A DNA stretch of 64,000 nucleotides from Heterocephalus glaber (taxonomy: Eukaryota; Chordata; Mammalia; Rodentia; Bathyergidae). The stretch is from positions 46,187,862 to 46,251,861 of the forward strand of contig NW_004624732.1 in the NCBI RefSeq assembly GCF_000247695.1, in the 5' to 3' direction. The notes beneath the pieces were generated by a model, which ran no database searches, had not been told where the DNA came from, and saw nothing but the letters and a program-made list of their open reading frames with translations. Both the position numbers and the translations under genes were made by a program. Below are positions 49,220-62,029 of the stretch, one piece after another (the stretch's first letter is position 1; each line of letters opens with the position of its first letter).

Positions 49220-50694
49220 TTCAAAAGTGTTCTATGCAAAATTGAAAAAGGCTTGGCTTTGACTTCATACACCAAAGTCTTCACTGCTTGTCCAAAAATC
49301 TACTTTTGTAGAGCTTGTGATTATGCCAATTAAGCTCTCACATCTGGCTATCTCCCAAGAGTTACAGTCTGACCATTAGAAAATAAGACTCCCATCATAC
49401 AAACCTACTTCAGTGTAATTAGATTAAACAGATAAGCTTCTATTTAAAAAATGGTGGTAGTTCATGGAGCTCTCAATTCAAGATCCCTTCTTTCTATCAC
49501 TTCTCATCCATCCATCACAGTCAAAGTGAGTGTACTTGATAATATCCAAAGTACTAATAATCATCACTAATTATATAGTACATCAAAAAACACACAAACA
49601 TACAATATCAGCATAGCTTTAAAATATGATAAAATTCAACACCTATTCTTCAAAAAACAATTCAGCTATGAAGCTTAAGTTTAGTTTTTTATCTTAAATC
49701 CACAGTCTATACATACAGTTCTTACTGGTGACACTCTAAAGCCAAAAATAAATTTGTCATAACAGTACAGTTTTAAATTGAAAATTCCCATCACAGGAAA
49801 CAAATCACAGTAAGTAAATAACAAGTAGAAACACTGGAGAAAATGATTCAAATTTATTAGTTTTTGTTAAAAATTTTTCTACACATTAAGTTAGGTAGAT
49901 GGTAATACCAGAAAATATAAATTATGTAAATCAAAATTTAAAAATTATATTATTACAATGCTTTTAAAGTCCACTTTATTTTTTTAAAAGACCTACAAAG
50001 TACAAGTATACTCCAGAACATGCAAAGAAATTATAGACTTTTTTAAAGTATTAGAAAAATTAAATACATAAAAATCACAATCCTTAAGATGTATGTTTGG
50101 TGTCATAGACATTAAAATATTAACGGGACTGTTGTGAATATCGATGAGACAATATTAAAATATTTAAAGAAGAAAATTAAATACTGTGCTTGTATATGCT
50201 GGCATATTTCAATATAAATAGGGATGCATTCTATAAGGTAGGGTAATTGTAAGAATGAAGAGATGAATCACGAATCGAAGATAAATTATGTTTCCTTGTG
50301 CCCTAGAGAATGCACACTCAGCTTCTCACATTTGACATACTGGAAATTCTAAAGAAAATGTCAAGAATTACTAACTACACAGCTCAGTACTTTCTCTACT
50401 CTTCCCTTTATGAAATAATTGGACTTCACACTAACACCATTTTTATAAAAAAATAAATCTTTGCATAGACTCAAAGATAGGAAATGCTAATAGACAGTAA
50501 GATTATAAAAAGATTATTATATTCTTTATGCATAATCTTAAATTTTAAAACACTTTCTGTGTATTATTTTCATTTTTTTGCTTAAATTCTTTTCTTGGTA
50601 CATTTCAGGTAGACAATACATTTACATTTATCATTGGGTGCTTGTACCTATACATGATGTATCTTGGTTCTTATTTTTTTCCCCATTACCTGTG
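49220..50694. other. Unique AT-rich sequence
   Basis: Nothing recognised. Confidence 0.5.
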
Positions 50695-50810
50695 TGCTGA
50701 AATAGGAAGAAAATGTCCAAAGGGGTAGGGGAAGTTGGAAGGGAAGGGGAAAGGAAATAAGGGGAAGGAAAAATTATGAGAAAAGAAAAAAATGGAAACA
50801 AAGTCTATTA
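50695..50810 (+). repeat. L1 3'UTR purine-tract fragment
   Basis: G-rich purine tract (AGGGGTAGGGGAAG…GGAAGGGAAGGGGAAAGG) followed by GAAAAAAATGGAAACAAAGT, a phrase shared with the L1 3' end at 20528-20765. It lacks the AATAAA tail, so it is partial. Confidence 0.6.
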
Positions 50811-50927
50811 TTTTCATTTTTAAAAAGAAATTTATCTGAAAAATCCCCTTTTCAAACTTACACAACCAAATGGCCATCCATTGGCAAGTTACAATGGGTC
50901 AAACACGATCGTGAGCAATTTTACAAA

Positions 50928-51060
50928 ATTAGTTCATTTAATAATAATTATTATTTTATAGACTGGAAGACTTAGCCATTTCCTCTAAGCTAAGTAGCAG
51001 AGCAAGGACATTATCCTAGCAATGTTTTTCTGGAGCTCAAACTCCAGAGCAATGGCTAAT
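50928..51060 (-). repeat. MIR fossil
   Basis: TTATTATTTTATAGACTGGA, AGACTTAGCCATTTCCTCTA, AGCTAAGTAGCAGAGCAAGG and TGGAGCTCAAACTCCAGAGC are the antisense of MIR in order. Confidence 0.6.
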
Positions 51061-53191
51061 CAACATTGGCTTTAGGATTGTATCAGATATTCTGATTCTA
51101 TGTTCATGTCAACTGCAAATAAACTCCAAAATAAACTTAAAATTAACTTCATTCATTGCTTTGCTTTCAGCAAACTGCAATTATTGCTGTTCTTATAACT
51201 AAGTCTATTTTTAACTAATTAACCTAATTACCAAAATAATTTCTAAGTAAGGTACAATGTGAAAACCTGGAATACTAAGTGTAATTTAAGGTAATATACT
51301 TTTTTGCATTTTAATTTTTATTCATTACAGAGAGGATGTAAGTTTTGGTTATGAAAACAAAAGTGCTCCTGTGTGAGTATAAGAAGGTGAAACTGAATGT
51401 GCAGAGGTGCAGAGAGGCGTGAGCCTGGTGAACACAGGCTCTGCTCACCTCCTAACACCCCCTTGTTGACCAGAGAGCTCTCAGGCATCCATGCCAGAAT
51501 TTCTCTCTGAAATAAGTTAGTTATTTTGGCTAAAATAAATCATTAGTGTATGTATTTGAAGCTATCCTAAGATCAGTAGTGACAGAGTAATAAAACTGTG
51601 TGTATACTTTTTCTTTTCCAGGAAAAAGAATAGTTTTGTCCAAAAGCAGACTTTGCCATTTTTTTGTTTTGTTGTGTTTTTATTCTTTGTAGACCAAAAC
51701 ACCAAAACCTCTTTAAGGATTCCAAAGAGCTTTTGTTCACTGGAGGCAATTATAACTTCTAACATGGAACTCAATATAAATTAAATCTGAAAATTATTAA
51801 ACTATGCATCATGGAATCACTTGTAAATAGCAATGATGAATGTTTTGCCTGTTATCAGAAATACCGTCTCGGTATTGTTTGTAAAATAGGTTTAACTTCT
51901 TACCTTGTGTAAGAATCATTGTCTTCAAGTAAAATGCCAGGTGTTTTGTTTTGTTATGAAGAGTTTAATGAAAGGGAATACTTGGAAAGTACATTTTATT
52001 AACTCTAGAATATAATACTGGAGTCTATGAAAAAGTGAGGAAAAGAGCTAAAATCTTACCAGAATTCACTTAATGGGCTTTCCACCTGGGTTTCTTAATT
52101 AGTGACTTTAACTACAGCATGAAATATTACTCTTTACCTTCTTTACCTAGTCTGCCTAGAAAGCAAGAATTTCATATTTTACCAGGATATTTTTCTGTGC
52201 TTTATGTTGATTTAATTATGTCCTTGGCTATTAAAGAAAAAAAGAAAATGAAAAAAATTCATTTACTTATGAAATATTGAGGGTCCTTCCTACTCCAGTT
52301 ACCTTCTACATTTATTTTTAAATGTTCTCTTGTCACTGAGATTAAACATGTACCTAAGTTTTGTAATTTTGAACCAACAATCCTACAAGTGTTCAAAGGT
52401 CTTTCTACAAATATTTTAAACTTGTCTTTCCAAAATCAGGTCTTAAATATGAAAATACATTAAAATTTTCTTTTTAAACTCGGCAAAACTTTGACACCTA
52501 AATATATCAGTGAAATTTTCAAGAGACTACACTGGAAGTTATGAAGTATTTGTTTTTTCACTTTATAAAACCAAAGAGAAATGAAATATTGTATCTGTCA
52601 CTGACCCCAGAATCCAGAACTCCATACAAAATCTTCTTTTATTACTTCAGCACTATATTTGTTTATTTATGTTCTATAAGACTCTGTCCCCATTTATCAG
52701 AACATACTTGGGGAATCAATTATAAAACTTAGGCTTTAGAGTATTATATGTGAGAACTATCTATTTAATGAGTAGGACAAGGTACTTTTAAGGAAAAAAA
52801 GATTGCTTTACATTGAAGTCAAAGCCAGGAAAACTGGCCTGCTACTGGGTTTACTGTTTCCCAGCCTTAGAGGAATTATGTAAACTTCTTTCAAGGCAAA
52901 CAATAAAAACGGGAAAATTGTGAGGACTTTCCCAGGGAGGAACTCATGCAAACTTACAGATGCATCTGGTGATATCAGGTGGAGTTTCTTGGACTTAGTT
53001 TCTTTATACTAGAAGAGCCAGTTTCCAAGCTTTTAAAGGTATACTGTGAGATTCCTTGTGAAAAATTCCAGACAGAATTTAACTGATCACCTTAGAAGTT
53101 TCAGTATTTTAATCTTATTACCTGAAGAGATAATCTTTGATATTTTCATGAACCTGATGAGGATTTGGTCAGGAAAAATTGTGAAACGCTA
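51061..53191. other. Unique AT-rich sequence
   Basis: No feature recognised. The part at about 51355-51540 is richer in GC and ends in TTTGGCTAAAATAAATCATT, so it may be a worn LTR, but it could not be placed. Confidence 0.4.
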
Positions 53192-53280
53192 TTTTTTTTT
53201 TTTTTTGGTACCAGGGATTGAACTCAAGACCTTGTGCTTTCAAAGTGGGTCATGGCACCACTGAGCCAAATCCCCAGCCC
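53192..53280 (-). repeat. ID-type SINE
   Basis: The minus strand reads GGGCTGGGGATTTGGCTCAG, a box B-like GAGTTCAATCCC, GGTACC and an A-run of 15. The central part is changed (CCATGACCCACTTTGAAAGC). Confidence 0.9.
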
Positions 53281-53604
53281 GTAAAAGAATTTGAAATAAA
53301 GTGTAAATGTCAATACACTGATATTGAGTCTCCTGAGGAGACTATCTTTGTAGATTACCTGCCCTTGCATTGTGCTGGGGATGTTCTGCAGTTTAATGAA
53401 CTGTGGAAAACTCTCTAGCAATGGTCCTTTTCTGCAGAAATGCAAACAAACTTTAGCCAGTATAAAGAAATTGGATGTTTCCCTGTGGATATTGACAATC
53501 TGTGGATATTGATCAGTTTAAATCTATTAGTAAATTCATTCCAACAGTCCTCATTGCTGCTTATTTTCTCTACCGTTGTCTCTCATACATGTATATACAG
53601 TACA
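53281..53604. other. Unique sequence
   Basis: A short local repeat of CTGTGGATATTGA lies near 53482 and 53501. No gene or interspersed repeat recognised. Confidence 0.5.
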
Positions 53605-53775
53605 CTGGTACCTCAGTTCATGAACTTAATTCATTCCATGATTCTGGGGAAGATGGTAATGGTCATGTTTGTCACCCAATGTGAAGTTCATAAATAGAAG
53701 TAAAATTTTGCCATATGCTTCAGATAGTGAACTGAATTGTTCTGGAACAGAAGCATTTGTGAACTGAAGTATTCC
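53605..53775 (+). mobile_element. Short inverted-repeat DNA-transposon fossil
   Basis: Left end TACCTCAGTTCATGAAC (53609) and the reverse complement of the right end, TACTTCAGTTCACAAAT (to 53771), pair at about 13 of 17 positions. The wording (cctcagttcatgaacttaattcattcc) resembles Tc1/mariner-type MITEs whose ends read 'cctcggtttacgaac…'. Orientation is arbitrary. Confidence 0.5.
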
Positions 53776-54405
53776 TGTAATGTATTGGTTTAATTGTGTA
53801 TATTCTTTAATATAATGCTTTAAAATCTTGTTTGATCATGTTATACTATCATATCATTTCTCTCAATTATTTAGTAATATAAAATTTTATACACGTATTC
53901 ACTAAAAAATGAGCAATTTTTAGATCATTTGTTCAGAGGCAGAAGGAAGGAGTTCCAGAAGATAAAATAACATAAATAAAATTTCTGCATTAAGAATCTT
54001 TGAATAAAATGAAAGAAGGACAGGTGAATGGGATAGATACTATGAGAGAAGTCTAGAAAAGGGAGCAGGATCTTATCATGTTAGACCTTTCAGGTCATAT
54101 TGCAGAGTCTCATTTATATTTTTATATCAAAGAAAATGGAAGTCTATTAAATACTGAAAGATGGATAAATATAGACAAAAATAGTCTGGGCAGGAAAGGA
54201 GACTAGAAGTAGGCTGCTGTAGTTGAAGTGAAATATTATGAAAGCTTTAGAAAACGTGGCAGCAGTGGAGTAGTGAAGATAGAAATAAGTGGAGTAAGTG
54301 AAGTTATTTTCTAAAGCAAAGACTCACCTACTCATTGTTTCCAGTTTTGATATTCACATATTCAAATTTCCTTTATGATATAATCCACTGATAAGAGTAT
54401 TTTGT
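53776..54405. other. Unique AT-rich sequence
   Basis: Nothing recognised. Confidence 0.5.
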
Positions 54406-54590
54406 AGCATGGCATGGTGGCTCATGCCTGTCATGCCTGCACTTGTGAGGTTGAGGTAGGAGGATCACAGTGAGTTCAAGGCCAGTCGGAGCTACAAGGC
54501 ACGTTCAAGGCCAGCTTGGACTACATAGTGAGTTCACGGCCAGCCTGAACTACATAGCGAGACCCTGTTTCAAGACTGCCCCCCCACAAA
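54406..54590 (+). repeat. B1 SINE with three 29-bp units
   Basis: A B1 head (GGCATGGTGGCTCATGCCTG … CACTTGTGAGGTTGAGGTAG) is followed by three tandem units of exactly 29 bp at 54474-54502, 54503-54531 and 54532-54560, each of the form GTTCA.GGCCAG…CTACA…. It ends GAGACCCTGTTTCAAG. Ordinary B1, including the copy at 14081, has two units. Confidence 0.88.
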
Positions 54591-54768
54591 ATTTCTATTT
54601 TACTTTTAGTATTTTCTAATTTACTTTTGAGTGTGGATTTGAGTCTCTGTTAGAGTGATGGATACAGACAAAAAGAAAAGAGATGGCAACGTGTGGCAAG
54701 TGACTAATGATATGCAGTATTTTCTGAGGACGATTTATTGAAGAGTAAAGATCGAGGCAAGGCTTTCT
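54591..54768. other. Unique sequence between two SINEs
   Basis: Nothing recognised. Confidence 0.5.
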
Positions 54769-54950
54769 GTACTGGGGATCGATTTTATGGCCTTTGCACT
54801 GAGCTGCATCCTCAGTCATTTTACATTTTTTGTTTTGTTTTGTTTTGTTTTTTCATTTTGGAAGCAGCATCTCATTAAGTCACTAAGTTTCCCTGGGTGG
54901 GTTCAAATTTGCGATCCTCTTGCTTCAGCCTTGCACAGTGCAGGAATGAC
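54769..54950 (-). repeat. B1-dID-like dimeric SINE
   Basis: The + strand reads TACTGGGGATCGATTTTATG, CACTGAGCTGCATCCTCAGT (shortened antisense ID), a T/TTTTG-rich linker (54820-54853), then ATCTCATTAAGTCACTAAGT, GGGTTCAAATTTGCGATCCT and CTTGCTTCAGCC (antisense B1/7SL). B1 joined to a deleted ID is the layout of B1-dID. Confidence 0.65.
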
Positions 54951-55068
54951 AGAATAACAGACTATTGACATTTAATCAAGTCAAATAAAAGTTTACAGAA
55001 TGTAGGCTTGCTAGAGTATGTTGTAGATTGTCTTATTTCCTAATGAGTTTATGTTTCTAAAGGAGGGG

Positions 55069-55100
55069 ATGAGAGAGAGAGAGAGACAGAGAGAGAGAGG
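55069..55100. repeat. (GA)n simple repeat
   Basis: About 15 GA units with one interruption. Confidence 0.9.
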
Positions 55101-57348
55101 AGAGTTTGGGGTACTCCATGCTGCTGTAAGTGAATGAGATGGAGCTGGCAAAGTTGTTCTGAGTAATTTGCACAGCATTGCCCAACCCAGAGGAACTTGA
55201 AGTAGGACTGCACCTGCCAGCTTCACAACCCCACCAGTAGCACTTTGATTCATTCATGAAATTAACCATTCACCTCACAGATGTTTTTATCTTAAAAATT
55301 TCATGCTTTATGCATAAAACAATTTCACTTCATTTTCTAATACCGCCACACAAAAGGCGGCCTTGGCATTTGCAGAATGTTCCCTAGGTACGTCAAAAGA
55401 TACAAAACAAAATGAAGTTAAACCAGAGAATTTTGGCCGGATGGTTGTGTTTATTGAATTAGGAGGACTGCAGTGAGAAGACAAGACACTCTGTTTAAAC
55501 TGGCATGTGTTTGTTACATGTGCAATATTTTAAGAATCCTGTGTCTGTAGAGATAAGGAGGAAACTACACATGTAGATCAGAAATTGTAAGCTTTGAAAA
55601 ATTAATTTTTAATGTACTCGGTGGTAATCTTTTTATGAAAACAGTATGTTGTAAGTATTATACTTTGCTCATTTTTACAAAAGGCAAAATGTGTAATTAT
55701 AATTGAGAAATGTGGCAGATACCACCTTAAAGAATCCTTCCACTTGCCTGATTATAAAATAAACTTATATTGCTAATGATAAAATGATATTGTTCCCCAC
55801 TTTGAAGAACTGAGGATCCCCCACCTAAATAGTGGCTCTGACTCATCATGAGGACACAATCTGAGGAAACCTAGAGGAAAGATATTAGGCCTAGGCTCTT
55901 ACAATGTTGGTGTTATTAATTTTAAAATGCTGTGGAAACAACAAATGTGATATGTATCCTGAAATAAAAACAAAATTTAAAAATCAGAAGTACAAAGAAA
56001 CAACAAAAAAGTTACAAAATATATTATTATGACAATGAAGGAAACTGAGTGAGGAAAATATATTAGGTCATGTATGTGGGTCTTTATTAAAATATCCTGA
56101 ATGTTTTAGTCCATGTAGTTATAGAGACGAATGCTCTTGCTTTTAGGAGATATGTGTGAAAATATTTTAGGGTGAAGACAAAGGAGAGAGATAAACTGGG
56201 GGAAATGTTAACAAATTAATTCTGTTAGACAGTTTGCCTGTGGTCATTGTACTTTGTTTTAAACTTACTGCAGCTTTGAAAATTTTTCAGACAATAACTT
56301 CAGAAAGCATAATTATTTAAATTTAAAATCCATTATGATTTTAGTGCATAGTTCTTTTCAAATAAAAAACCATTGGTAGGCCATTTATATGGCTTTTTAT
56401 TCACTGTTTATTCTCAAAACAAATTTGGAAGTTAAGTGTTCCTTTCTTTACCAATGAGGAAATTGTCAAAAGATTGAAAAATATCTATGTCAGTTTCACA
56501 TTTCCACACTCATTGGTCTGGGTACTCTCCAGAATATGGAAGTCTCCCGTTTGACATCTGTTCTCACTACTGCTTCTTTGACTTCTCCTAAGACTCAAAG
56601 TAGAGAAAAAAACCTTAAAGAAGAACTGTACTTCTGAAAACAAGGAGCAATTACTCTCAGAGAGAGAATTTGGCTTCATTTTTTACATCATCTTCTAATC
56701 CTTAGCTCAGCATTTTTACTATTTTTAAAAGCAGCATTCTTTCAAGGCCTACTTACATGAACAATAAATATTTTTCTCCTAATGTTTGTTTCCATTCCTC
56801 CCCAGAATATTTGAAAGCCTTTTCCTGAAGTCCTTAACTTCACGTTGCCTAGTGAGTTTATCTACTAAAATATCAAACAATTCTTTTTCTAGCTTAAACT
56901 TTACTATGGCCTATCTAATTGATTTCTCAACTGCAGTTCACAGCCACATAACCTCTGGGGTACACCCTGCAGTTATTATTGTGTTATCCATACAGGCTTC
57001 CCTAGGGGGCTGCTCCACTGATGCTAACCCTGGACCCCAGCATTCTCTGTCCAGAGGATTTGCTGTACAAAGCTACAGGCACTGCAGACTGTGCACACTC
57101 AGTCAGAAGGCTTCCTTGCTCCTTTCTTCTTGCAATTTTGTACATTTTTCTGTAAACCTACCATGATATGCTATGTTCAGTCATCATTTTTTTTTCTGTT
57201 TTTATTACCATACTGGTGTGTGTATATATGCTCCTTTTCTTTCTTTTTTGAGGGTGGAGTATTTTGAGAAGTTTCTGATGTAAAACAGAACATAAGTCAT
57301 TTTTCAAATTTATCTTTCTCCTTTTAAGTGGAGGATTTTTACAGGTAG
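55101..57348. other. Mostly unique sequence
   Basis: 56405-56470 has a weak antisense MIR look (CTTTACCAATGAGGAAATTG). An open frame of 126 codons at 56786-57166 (+) is the longest unexplained one here. It shows no domain, lies in AT-rich non-coding sequence and is probably chance. Confidence 0.4.
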
Positions 57349-57960
57349 TGAAGTTAGACAGAAATTAATATATAGTCAAAGAGGGATTGGGCCCTCAAGA
57401 AAGCCAGCATGAAAACATAGGTATCAGAATTGGCTGGAGGTAAATCTGAAGAGAGCCAGACCTCAGGATGGAGATGCAATAGCCAGGCCTGAATGCATGC
57501 CCTCCCTAAAGATAAACAGCAACTTGAGTTTGAACTATAATTAGCACCACTGGATCCAGGGGCCTCATAGGAACAGGCGCATAGGTGGGTGACCAGAAAA
57601 TCTTGACCGATGCTCCCTCCCCTCCCAATAATGCCTGTGTTCTTTCCATATACCCTTGCTTCATGACTCATTTCCTGTTGGATCAATATTAACTAAGGGT
57701 CTATACTTGTAATCCTATAGGCTGATTGTAGTTTGACCCATTCGGTACCTACACTGTGATTTTGCTCTACAAATTACCCCCGATAAAGGCTTCAGTGGAC
57801 ACCCATTCCCCACCCTTCCTGGAAATTCAGGAGGTATCCTCCTCCTTATTTCCAATAAAACACTCCTAACTTCCTCCTTTGGTTCCTGCCTTTATTCCTT
57901 GATATTGTGACTATGAACTTTTGCCATCATACAGATCAGAAGTTGTATTTTTCCTACATC
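57349..57960 (+). repeat. Possible LTR-like segment
   Basis: GC-richer than its surroundings. Near its end it has TCCAATAAAACACTCCTAAC and TTCCTCCTTTGGTTCCTGCC, resembling the poly-A signal and R/U5 region of gammaretrovirus-like LTRs, and it stops near TTTTTCCTACA. No second LTR or duplication was found. A 110-codon minus-strand frame (57354-57686) lies inside. Confidence 0.3.
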
Positions 57961-59709
57961 AGATTTACATTAAACATTACATAAATTTTAGAATCTAAGT
58001 ATATCTACACGTATCTGAAGGCCAAGTTGAATGGGTGCGGAAAAACTGAATTTGGATCAACTGGTCGAAATGTGAATTTGGGCACAGACCTTGAGGATAA
58101 CGAGAACAAGACAAGTTCAAAGACAATGACTACGAGAACAAAATGATTCAGAGCACAGGAGTAATGTATGTGAATCTCACTCATCTCCTCTGGCCCTTCT
58201 GTGAACTTAGGCCTGATTCTTGAGGAAAAGAATACAATAAAAAATTGAAGCTCATGTGTCTACACCTTCTTCAATGCTGAGGGCACTTAATCAGTACCTT
58301 GGCACTGAAGGAAGAAGTGCTAGTGTTTGAAGCAAGCTCAGCAACAGCAAATAATTAAGACTAGGTGCTGGTGACACTGTCTCAGCAGCTATGCTAGTGA
58401 TGGCTTCAGGGCTGGGGTTGAGTAAAGATGTACTGGTCAGCCAGTCTATCTAGAATTCTGGCCTTGGGGAAATGCACTTCATTTGGCTTCTAGAAACCTG
58501 GGAGGAACAGTAAAAGCCTCTGTTGTGCAAACCCTTTACTTACTTACAATTAATGAATTCATCATCACAATGAGCCAGAAGAGGAAAAAGGAAGATTTAC
58601 TTGCTACATATAGGTGGGAAAAGCAAATTCCTCAAACACATTTGATTTTCCTGTGGAAATTCTAAACAATTAATTTAGAGACAATTAGAACATCTAGAAT
58701 TCCTGTATATTGGATTAAGGGAGGAAAGCCAGGCAGATAAATGATTGGCTTTAACTCTCAGCCTATTATTATCTCAAGTTGGAGTATCATTGGTTACATA
58801 TATTAAGCTTTCTTTTACCAGAAAATAAATTATATATGCAGAGTCAACCAAAAAAATGTATACATTCTTCAGGAAAAGAAAAATACTATGATTTTCTTTC
58901 AACAGATCTGTGCTACCCTCATATGGGAGACTCATTTCGAGGATGTCATATATCACAGAAAACCCACTACACTGCCCACTTCCAGACCTTAGAGAAGATA
59001 CTGAAAATGCTTGTGTAGCAATCTCAATGACAGAAGTTACTCAAGCAGCAGTTCCAGACTAATAAATGTCTGGGAGCTAATGGCCACTACTTTGAGTATC
59101 TCTTGTAATTGTAGAGGCCATAGGTAACTTGTATTAATTTTTTCATATCTCAGTAAATTTAGTGTGAAAATATTTATGAAAGGTTTTCTTTTCCTAAAGT
59201 TTTTGCACATTTTTGATGGCTCATCTATCTTTCTATCTCAATGATCCCAATGAGATAGAGATAAAGAAAAGACAGACAGATATGTTTGAAGTGAATATTT
59301 TTAAAAATCAGGGCTGGAAACATATTTTGGGTTTTGTTTTACAGCAAACCCTGGTCTATAGTTTGAGTCTAGGGTATATTTACTTTCATGTCTTTCCTAA
59401 AAGCTGTCCATTCGTTGAAATTCAGATTCTCAAACTAGAAAAGGCAAATTTACTACCTTTTACTTTAAACAAATGATTTTTCCCAGTGGAAGATACTATG
59501 ATTCACTTTGCTAATTTTAGCTAAGTAAATGTCCCTCCTTCTGTCATTCCTAAACATAAAACGTGTATCCATATGTGTGTGTTTTCTGTGTACATATTTG
59601 TATATATTAATGTAGCAGATAAAATAAATATGCATATACATGCTTTTCATCCTGCAAATAGTGCGTTGTTTTTCAAATAATGAATACATATAAATAGTAA
59701 AGCATTATT
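57961..59709. other. Unique AT-rich sequence
   Basis: No repeat or gene recognised. Confidence 0.45.
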
Positions 59710-59800
59710 ATTATTATTATTATTTTGGTACTGGGGATTGAACTCGGGTCCTTGCGCTTGCACAGCAGGCAGCGAAATCACTGAGCTAAATCCCCGGCCC
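59710..59800 (-). repeat. ID-type SINE, second subfamily, perfect target-site duplication
   Basis: The minus strand reads GGGCCGGGGATTTAGCTCAG, with GGACCCGAGTTCAATCCCCA and GTACC, and an (AAT)n tail. AGTAAAGCATTATT occurs at 59696-59709 and again at 59801-59814, a perfect 14-bp duplication. Confidence 0.94.
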
Positions 59801-59814
59801 AGTAAAGCATTATT

Positions 59815-60914
59815 TTTAAAAATACATTCTTTCAACTTCATTCTTTGTCTTATGTATCATGAAGTTTTTCACATGTATGGCCACCTATCACTCTATAATT
59901 CCTAAAATAAAAAGAAATAATTCCTACTTCATAATTCTATTATGTAGTTATAGCAGACTTAACCTACATAAATAGCTTGCAATAATGTTAGGCATAAGAT
60001 ACCCATTATATATTGTTTTGCAAATACTTTTATAGCACTGTCATTTATTAATATTGTTTTATACCATCTAAAGCCAAAAATTTGTCCATGAAAAATTTTG
60101 TGACTATTTCAATAGGAATATCATACAAATTTTTAGATTGCTAAAATTGATGAGAATTTATATAAATGAAGTACTAAATTTTCTTCTCTAGGATCATAAC
60201 AATTTCTATACGTATGTTCTTTAAATTTAGGAAAGCTTACCTTCATAACTTGCTCTTATATCTATTGACCTTTCTTACTCTTCTAGTTGTTTGCCTATTA
60301 ACTTTCTCAAATTATCTATGAAAGTCATCATATAATTTAGAAATATGATTTTTCTGGAGATTGCCATAAATTGAACATTCACTACAATGCTAATGAGTGG
60401 TACCAACAAAGGAGAATGTGTATCATTCACTATCTTTACATTCCCACACTTTTATCTCTCCCATACAATATAAAACATCATTAACATATTTTCATTACCA
60501 TGCTCCCAATTTCCAGTAGTCTACATAATATTCAAATTAGGTTTTACTTCTAGAAAGTTCATTATTTTATCATTGTGAGCAAAAAACTAGTCTTAGCTAT
60601 ATGTTTACTCTTTCTAGTTTTTGCTTCAAGGTTGTTCTTTTTTTCTTTTGCATTATATCTACTTTCATGAATTAACTTTTGGGAGGGGGGCTGGACTACC
60701 ATCTTTAAAAACTCTTTCAGGTACAACAATATGCAGAACAAATTTCTAATTCACTGTGAGTTTTTCTCCTGGTTTTTTGTCATTTTCAAGTCAAAATGGA
60801 ATCATTATTTCATCCAAATTCTAGTACACTCTAGATATCCTCTTTCAAAGGAGTTTTCTGGGAACTATGTCAAAATTTGAATGCATCTTTCTTCGATTTG
60901 ATAACATATCATAC
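59815..60914. other. Unique AT-rich sequence
   Basis: Nothing recognised. Confidence 0.5.
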
Positions 60915-61015
60915 TGAATTCTTACAACAAATCTGTGCTCTATTTTTAGCAGAAGAAACTAGAAGAGGAGATAATGTCATTTTCCCAGGGTCATACCCTT
61001 GGTAGCTGGCAAGAC
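60915..61015 (-). repeat. MIR-like fossil
   Basis: GAATTCTTACAACAAATCTG, TTTTTAGCAGAAGAAACTAG, TCATTTTCCCAGGGTCATAC and TTGGTAGCTGGCAAG follow antisense MIR/L2 wording. Confidence 0.5.
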
Positions 61016-62029
61016 TTTTCAGAGGACATTGCTGTTGAGAAAATGGCCTAAAGAATCATTTACTAGCTACTATGGGGAAGGTGAAGGTGCACCTAACCTA
61101 TTATGTGACAGGTATGCTTCTAGTTATACATCCCAAGGAACCTCTCTCACCTTGAGAAGGTATGTTATAGCCTCATTATTATCATAGTAAAATGGAAATC
61201 ACCTCAGTGCTTTACATAATGTGAATACAGTGAGTTATATTCCACAGAGAATATTGTGGAGTAGCTATAATAAGTGGTTTAATATTATAGATACTGGATA
61301 GAAGAAATCTCATCCATAAAACTAAGTGAAAATAATGAAGTTACAATGTGATTATATTTCATGAACTATTTACTTAGAGGTTCATACTTGCAAAAACTTT
61401 AATTAGCAGTCCTTATTTCTAATATATTGTGTATGAGATGGTATTTACCTTTCAGGAAATAATGGAAAATGGATCTATAACAGGTTAAAAAAAAGGAATT
61501 CACAAAGCGATTTCCTTCTTATTACAGCTGATTGGACAGTCCTCATGTGTTCTTCTACTGTAATGCACATAGTCCTCACTAATTTTAATAAGAAGAGAGG
61601 AAAGTAGCAGAAAGAGACAAATGCAACAAATCGTATAATTATTGGATACTATTAAAAAACAATCACACACATACACACAAATGAAAAGAGAATTGAAGAA
61701 ATCTGAATAATACCAGTAAGATACAAGTATCACTATGGCGGTTGGTGTGAGTTAGGATAATTGTATAAGATGCTATTATTCAAGAAAACCACATAAAATA
61801 TGTTCAAGGTCTTTCTGTATAATTGCGTAAAACTGAATGTGAATTAAAAACAATCTCAGTAACAGTTTCAACTGAAAAATAAAAGATAAAATTAAAAATA
61901 CAATACTTTCATAAGTATACCTAATATATCATTGTCTTTTTTTTTTTTTTTACAAAAGTCACCATTTAAATCGGTTCATAAGGAAAATCTGCAATGACTG
62001 TCAACTACAAAGAATTGCTTATGCTTTTT
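61016..62029. other. Unique AT-rich sequence
   Basis: Nothing recognised. A T-run lies at 61938-61951. Confidence 0.5.

Noticed and set aside
56786..57166. 126-codon open frame on +
   Set aside because: Longest unexplained frame, but no domain, no codon bias I can see, no Kozak-like support and no splice context. Could be tested by conservation.
57354..57686. 110-codon minus-strand frame with several cysteines
   Set aside because: Lies within a possible LTR-like segment and has no recognisable motif.
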